Positions 60,284 to 64,000 of a stretch of DNA of 64,000 nucleotides are shown piece after piece. The notes under the pieces were generated by a model that did no database searches, was not told where the DNA came from, and saw nothing but the letters and a program-made list of their open reading frames with translations. The position numbers and the translations under genes are program-made. The stretch is from Parascedosporium putredinis (lineage: Eukaryota; Ascomycota; Sordariomycetes; Microascales; Microascaceae). The stretch lies in the NCBI GenBank assembly GCA_949357655.1, contig CASHTG010000003.1, forward strand, positions 1,240,001 through 1,304,000. The letters run 5' to 3'. Each line of letters opens with the position of its first letter. Position 1 is the stretch's first letter.

Positions 60284-62122
60284 ATGTCGGACCCTCCCAC
60301 TCCCTCTCCTTACCATGAGTCGGAACCCCTGGTCGGCAAAATGTTCCGCGTGCTCTACCTGAACAACCCGGCCCTCATCGAGCCGGGCAGCCGCGACGAC
60401 CATATCGAGTGCAACCTCTCGCCGACGTCCTTGGGGCAACACCCCCAGTTTACCGCTCTTTCGTACTGCTGGGACGTACCCGAGCCCAAGGTTCCCATCC
60501 TCTGCAATGGCGTCAAGCTCCAAGTGCGGCCCAACCTTCAGTCCGCCCTGCGCCAGCTGAGGCTGCCCGAGAAGCAGGTCTGTATATGGGCCGATGCGCT
60601 ATGTATCAACCAGGATGATCTCGAGGAGCGCGTTCGCCAGGTCAAGTTCATGAAGGAGATTTTCGAGGCCGCAGCCGAGGTCATCGTGTGGCTCGGTGAC
60701 GAATCGGACGATAGCGATATTGGCATGCAGGCAGCCAAGGAGCTCGCCGACGCCGCGAGGAAATACCTAGAGCAGCGCGACACCATTTATAATATGCCGG
60801 CCGACGATCCCCTTGTGGATGAGATCTTTGGTAAATTCCGTCGTGGATCCGAGTACCCTCGCTTCCACGCGCTCTCCCAGATTCTCAACCGGAATTGGTT
60901 CCACCGCACATGGGTCGTCCAAGAAGCCGCCGTGGCCCGCAAACTCAAGATTCTATGCGGCGGGTCCGTCATGACGTGGGAAGACTTTACCCTCGTCGCC
61001 AGCTTGCGAAGCCAGTTAAACCTCACTACAAGCGCCAACGACAAGAACGTGACGCCGCTGATCCTGGCCAATACGCGCCTCGACTACCAGAACGGCGTTA
61101 ACCGGGATCTCCTGTCCATCATGTACCGCCACCGAGTCTTCGAGGCGACCGTGCCCAGAGACAAGGTGTACGGCCTCGGCGGCTTGGCGGGCGACGACAT
61201 CGCGAAACACTTCATGGCCAACGTTGACTATGCCGGCCACGAATTTGTCTTGTACCGCGAGGTCGCCGCCGAGATGTTGAAACGTGGCCAGCTCGGCGTT
61301 CTTTCCGTTGCGCCAGGCTTGAACCGGGAGCATGCCGACGGGCTCCCTACCTGGGCGCCGGACTGGAGGGTGACGAGGCAGTCGCCCTGCCTGGGCTTGT
61401 GGAACGAACACGACATTCACCTTGTCCGGTACAAGGCTAGTGGCGATTCCGAGCCATCCGTTCGCTTCAATGACGCCGGTTCCTTGCTTGCCCTCGAGTG
61501 TTGCCGTGTCGACACTATCGAGGCGGTTGGAGACATTATGATCGTCGAAGATATCCCCCACGGGTTCCCAGGCATTCTACGGTTGCCGAAATTCGCCTAC
61601 ATGCTCGACAACTGGCGCCAGGTAACACGGACGTCCCAGTCTGCCGAATATCCCACCTCGGAGCCCATCGCCGATGCCTTTGTGCAAACGCTCGTCGGAG
61701 GGCCCCCGAGTTCCACATTGACGTGTTGCGACAGCAATACGATCTCATCACCCGTCAGGCTAGCCTACTTCGCTGGATGAATAGGCTCGCCCGCTTCCTT
61801 CCTCCTGGCGCGGAGAAACTTGTCGTGCCTGCGCTGGCCAAGATTCTAAAGGTGCCTCACACGTCGGTCGCCTTTGCTTTTGGAAAATACAGTGCCCCCT
61901 GGCGGATAGGGCCATGTTCCGGACGGAAAAGGGGTACATGGGCTTGGGAAGCGTGAGGGCTGCCGCGGGGATGTAATTGCCGTCCCCAAGGGTGGCAAGG
62001 TGCCCTTGGTGCTAAGGCGTGATGGAGACGTCTGGAAGCTGAGAGGGGATTGCTATTTGCATGGAGTCATGTATGGCGAGGCGTATACGGAGGATAAACT
62101 AGAGACAATGTGGATTGCATAA
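60284..62122 (+). CDS. HET-domain (heterokaryon incompatibility) protein
   Basis: An intronless gene of about 613 residues. The HET domain (about 15-220) shows its three conserved blocks: FTALSYCWDVPEPKVPI, VCIWADALCINQDDLEERVR and NRNWFHRTWVVQEAAVA. Also typical are VPRDKVYGLGGLAGDD, LPTWAPDWRV and a C-terminal YLHGVMYGEAY motif. HET domains are Toll/IL1R-like modules that trigger incompatibility cell death when partnered; many genomic copies have no known partner. Breaks at C5 61703-61707, C5 61895-61899 and G4 61967-61970 each need one base; all lie in the C-terminal quarter and together restore 614 codons. A TATA-like TATAATTATTAG lies about 45 nt before the ATG. Confidence 0.92.
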
Positions 62123-62585
62123 GGGGCGCAGGTCTTCAATGTCGAGGATGCACATCGATCAAAAATCAAACGCGGCCAAGATAACGATCCGCAAACCCGC
62201 TCACGGGATTGCTATGAAATTATTTCTATCTATGATAACCTTGTTTATTCTAAACCCGGTGCTTTTACAACTTCTGACTCTACCAAGTTCCTAGGATTTG
62301 CTCCAACTGGTCGGTACACAGCTAGGCTACCATGCTTTTCCTGTCGTTGCAGATTTTCACACGACTGAGTACTATGGTCACAAAACACTTTAAGTCTACA
62401 TGGAAAGGTGAGGGAAAAGGCGGATTTGGGCTTAAGTGTTCTTTTCGGATAAGTCATCATTTCCTGAGATCTAAGCAGGCGATGGCTTATCTAGAGTTAC
62501 TTGATTCTTTACATGACCTTCTCCGGTTAAAATCCCTCAACCAAACGATAGGGAGGGGGCTGTGCTGGGATCGAGAACCCAAGTG
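62123..62585. other. gene-free interval between convergent genes
   Basis: 463 nt shared 3' flank of the HET gene and the small secreted peptide gene. Nothing recognised. Confidence 0.5.
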
Positions 62586-62995
62586 TTAGACGGTGACCTC
62601 GCCGTCGGCAATGTGCTGCAGAGCGGTGCCGATATCAACCTCCTCGCCCGCGTCGCCAGTGCCGAGGCAAGTCACGAGGCAGGCAGCGCAGATTGGCGGG
62701 GCAATGCCACAGCTAGAAACCAGGCAAGCCGCGATGCAGAGTTCCTGTGTAATTCACGCGTCTGTCAGTGCTGGGACTTTGGGAACATCAGGAAGAAACA
62801 AAGGCAAAACTGGATGTTGTCAGACATACAGCCAAAACACCCTAGATAATCGTTCTTATGTCAGCTATCGATTCTTGCACGAGTCTCTCACGTGGATTGA
62901 TCTCTTCTTACACGCTTGTCAACGGGCGAGGTGGCCACGGGGGTAGCGGCGGCGAGGCCGGCAAAGGCAGCGACGGAGAGGGTGGCGAACTTCAT
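62586..62995 (-). CDS. small cysteine-rich secreted peptide with Kex2 site
   Basis: Three exons (62995-62912, 62841-62830 and 62744-62586), all in phase 0, encode 84 residues. Residues 1-about 18 form a signal peptide (MKFATLSVAAFAGLAAA) followed by a short pro-segment ending VDKR, a classical kexin site. The mature part starts GVLA and has six cysteines in 22 residues with spacing Cx3Cx4Cx6Cx2Cx3C (from CIAAC to LVTC). An acidic tail follows (GDAGEEVDIGTALQHIADG). The middle exon is only 12 nt; skipping it keeps the frame, so an alternative form without GVLA is possible. It is likely an extracellular peptide or effector-like protein with disulfides or modified cysteines. I cannot assign a function. 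There is no frame break. Confidence 0.72.
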
Positions 62996-63123
62996 TTTGG
63001 AGGCGTGGCTTGAAAGGTACTCGACGGAAGGTGCTTGGTGTGTAGAAGATCTGCTGATGAGCTTGAAGGGATTGAGCCTGGTGGTGATATCTCAACAAGC
63101 GTCGTCAAGGGCGGAACCGTGCT

Positions 63124-63132
63124 CTTTATATA
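63124..63132 (-). promoter_or_regulatory. TATA box of the Cys-rich peptide gene
   Basis: TATATAAAG on the minus strand, about 129 nt upstream of the ATG at 62995. A consensus TATA element at the expected distance for a fungal gene with a short leader. Confidence 0.6.
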
Positions 63133-64000
63133 TTTCTCACCCACTTAGGTTGTTCTAAGAATGCTTGCTCCCGCAAGCTTACCAGACAGCTCGTTGCAAC
63201 TCCTCTCCAAAGTCTGATCCATCGTACACTTCGGAACCGACGGCGCACCTAGGTTGAGACCATCAACAAGCGCTCAATATCCAACGTCTTCCCCTCGCCC
63301 AATGTGAGGTTGAAGGTTACTCGCGACCTCGGGATCCTCAAGTCTCCGCCACCTTCCTTTCCCCACTAACCCCGCGGCACTTTTGCTATCTCTTCGTGAG
63401 GCAAACATGAACTTCCAACCAAGGATCAAGAACCACCCGAGGTGATCCCCACTAAGGGGTCAGACTCAGGCGATTTTCAAATCTCTGAAGCCCGATACCA
63501 AGGCGAAGGAATTTTCAAGATGTGGTGCCGAAGGATTCGAACCAATCTTAGAGTGCGGCAGGCAGCGTTGTCGGCGTGCAACTACATGAATCGAACACCG
63601 GCAGCGTCGTAGTGAGGGGAGGGGGTGATTGGTCGCCCTGAGATGACGTCGAACAGGATGACTGCTTGTATCGCTGTCAGCTTTAATATATTCTCCTTCC
63701 TCTGCACTGCCCCGGGGTCGCATCGAAATGTTTAGTAATAGCGGGCCAGCTCAGGGGGTCGGTAAAAGGTAACATGCCTTGGGGCGCGAGCAATGCCACC
63801 AAGTCATGAGTAATCCTGACTGTCGTGAACGCCTCGAGATCGCATCCTGTCGAGTCGAGCGAAACAATCTGATTGGTGAGGTGATGTCGGCCCGCGGCGT
63901 AGGCATGCAACGCAGCGGGCCTAGGTCGCGGTGTGCCGATGTGATTGACGCGAATAAGCCTCCCTCCTCACGCCCGGTAGACGTGCCACAAACAAGTGAG
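63133..64000. other. right-edge interval, possible partial exon on the minus strand
   Basis: No complete gene. A minus-strand frame from about 63963 to 63683 reads plausibly (HAYAAGRHHLTNQIVSLDST, ALLAPQGMLPFTDPLSW) and could be a terminal exon of a gene entering from the right, but no domain or splice acceptor is certain. A segment near 63525-63550 resembles a tRNA T-arm but does not fold further. Confidence 0.3.

Noticed and set aside
63525..63600. T-arm-like GGTTCGAATCC on the minus strand
   Set aside because: The T-stem pairs for only two base pairs and there is no D-arm or acceptor.
1..64000. Calling all frame-broken genes pseudogenes
   Set aside because: Breaks are almost uniformly one missing base, often in homopolymers, affect core genes equally, and downstream frames show no decay.
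1..64000. RIP-mutated repeats, CRISPR arrays, operons
   Set aside because: No strongly TpA-enriched duplicated blocks and no spaced direct-repeat arrays; CRISPR and operons are not expected in a fungal nuclear genome, and each gene has its own flanks.

Overview
The window looks like nuclear DNA of a filamentous ascomycete (Pezizomycotina, possibly Sordariomycetes; I cannot place it more precisely). The signs are short GT-AG introns of about 45-110 nt with CTAAC-type branch sites, a Zn2Cys6 regulator, a HET-domain protein, an NLR with an esterase head, CYP61 (ergosterol C-22 desaturase), a UVDE repair enzyme, secreted hydrolases, and tRNA genes with introns. Coding regions are GC-rich and separated by long gene-free stretches.

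Layout. 1-8 kb is a defence-like block: a Sel1/ankyrin-repeat gene cut by the left edge, a small hypothetical gene, and a SesB esterase/NB-ARC/TPR receptor with near-identical TPR units. A tRNA-Asp lies at 8.1 kb. 10-11.2 kb holds a secreted nucleoside hydrolase. 14-15.6 kb holds an MFS transporter. 18.7-20.8 kb holds an alcohol-oxidase-type GMC oxidoreductase. 22.2-24 kb holds a nickel/cobalt permease. 24.3-27.3 kb holds a SAM methyltransferase and a divergent FAD monooxygenase. 27.5-31.9 kb holds CYP61/erg5 divergent from a Zn2Cys6 factor, with a long inverted repeat between them. 32.6-33.8 kb holds a conserved small protein whose intron carries a hAT-like non-autonomous transposon. A tRNA-Trp lies at 34.2 kb. 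34.6-37 kb holds secreted dipeptidyl peptidase IV. 39.3-41.6 kb holds ADE4. 41.8-42.8 kb holds a class II aldolase/adducin protein lacking an internal segment. 43.7-45.6 kb holds UVDE. 45.9-50.3 kb holds a DHA1-type MFS exporter and a PTR2 peptide transporter. 51.5-54 kb holds an FAD monooxygenase fused to a polytopic membrane domain. 55.3-57.9 kb holds a GH67 alpha-glucuronidase. 60.3-62.1 kb holds a HET-domain protein. 62.6-63.0 kb holds a small Cys-rich secreted peptide with a Kex2 site.

The genes do not form one obvious pathway. They mix housekeeping (ADE4, CYP61, UVDE, tRNAs), nutrition (DPP IV, PTR2, GH67, NiCoT), detoxification or secondary-metabolism-like enzymes, and self/non-self recognition genes (NLR, HET, ankyrin).

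One point governs interpretation. Almost every long gene, including essential ones, needs one to three single-base corrections to read through. Nearly all are a missing base, often in a short homopolymer, and after correction the exon lengths sum to multiples of three. I therefore treat most breaks as consensus errors rather than pseudogenes. Gene spans below cover the whole locus including breaks.
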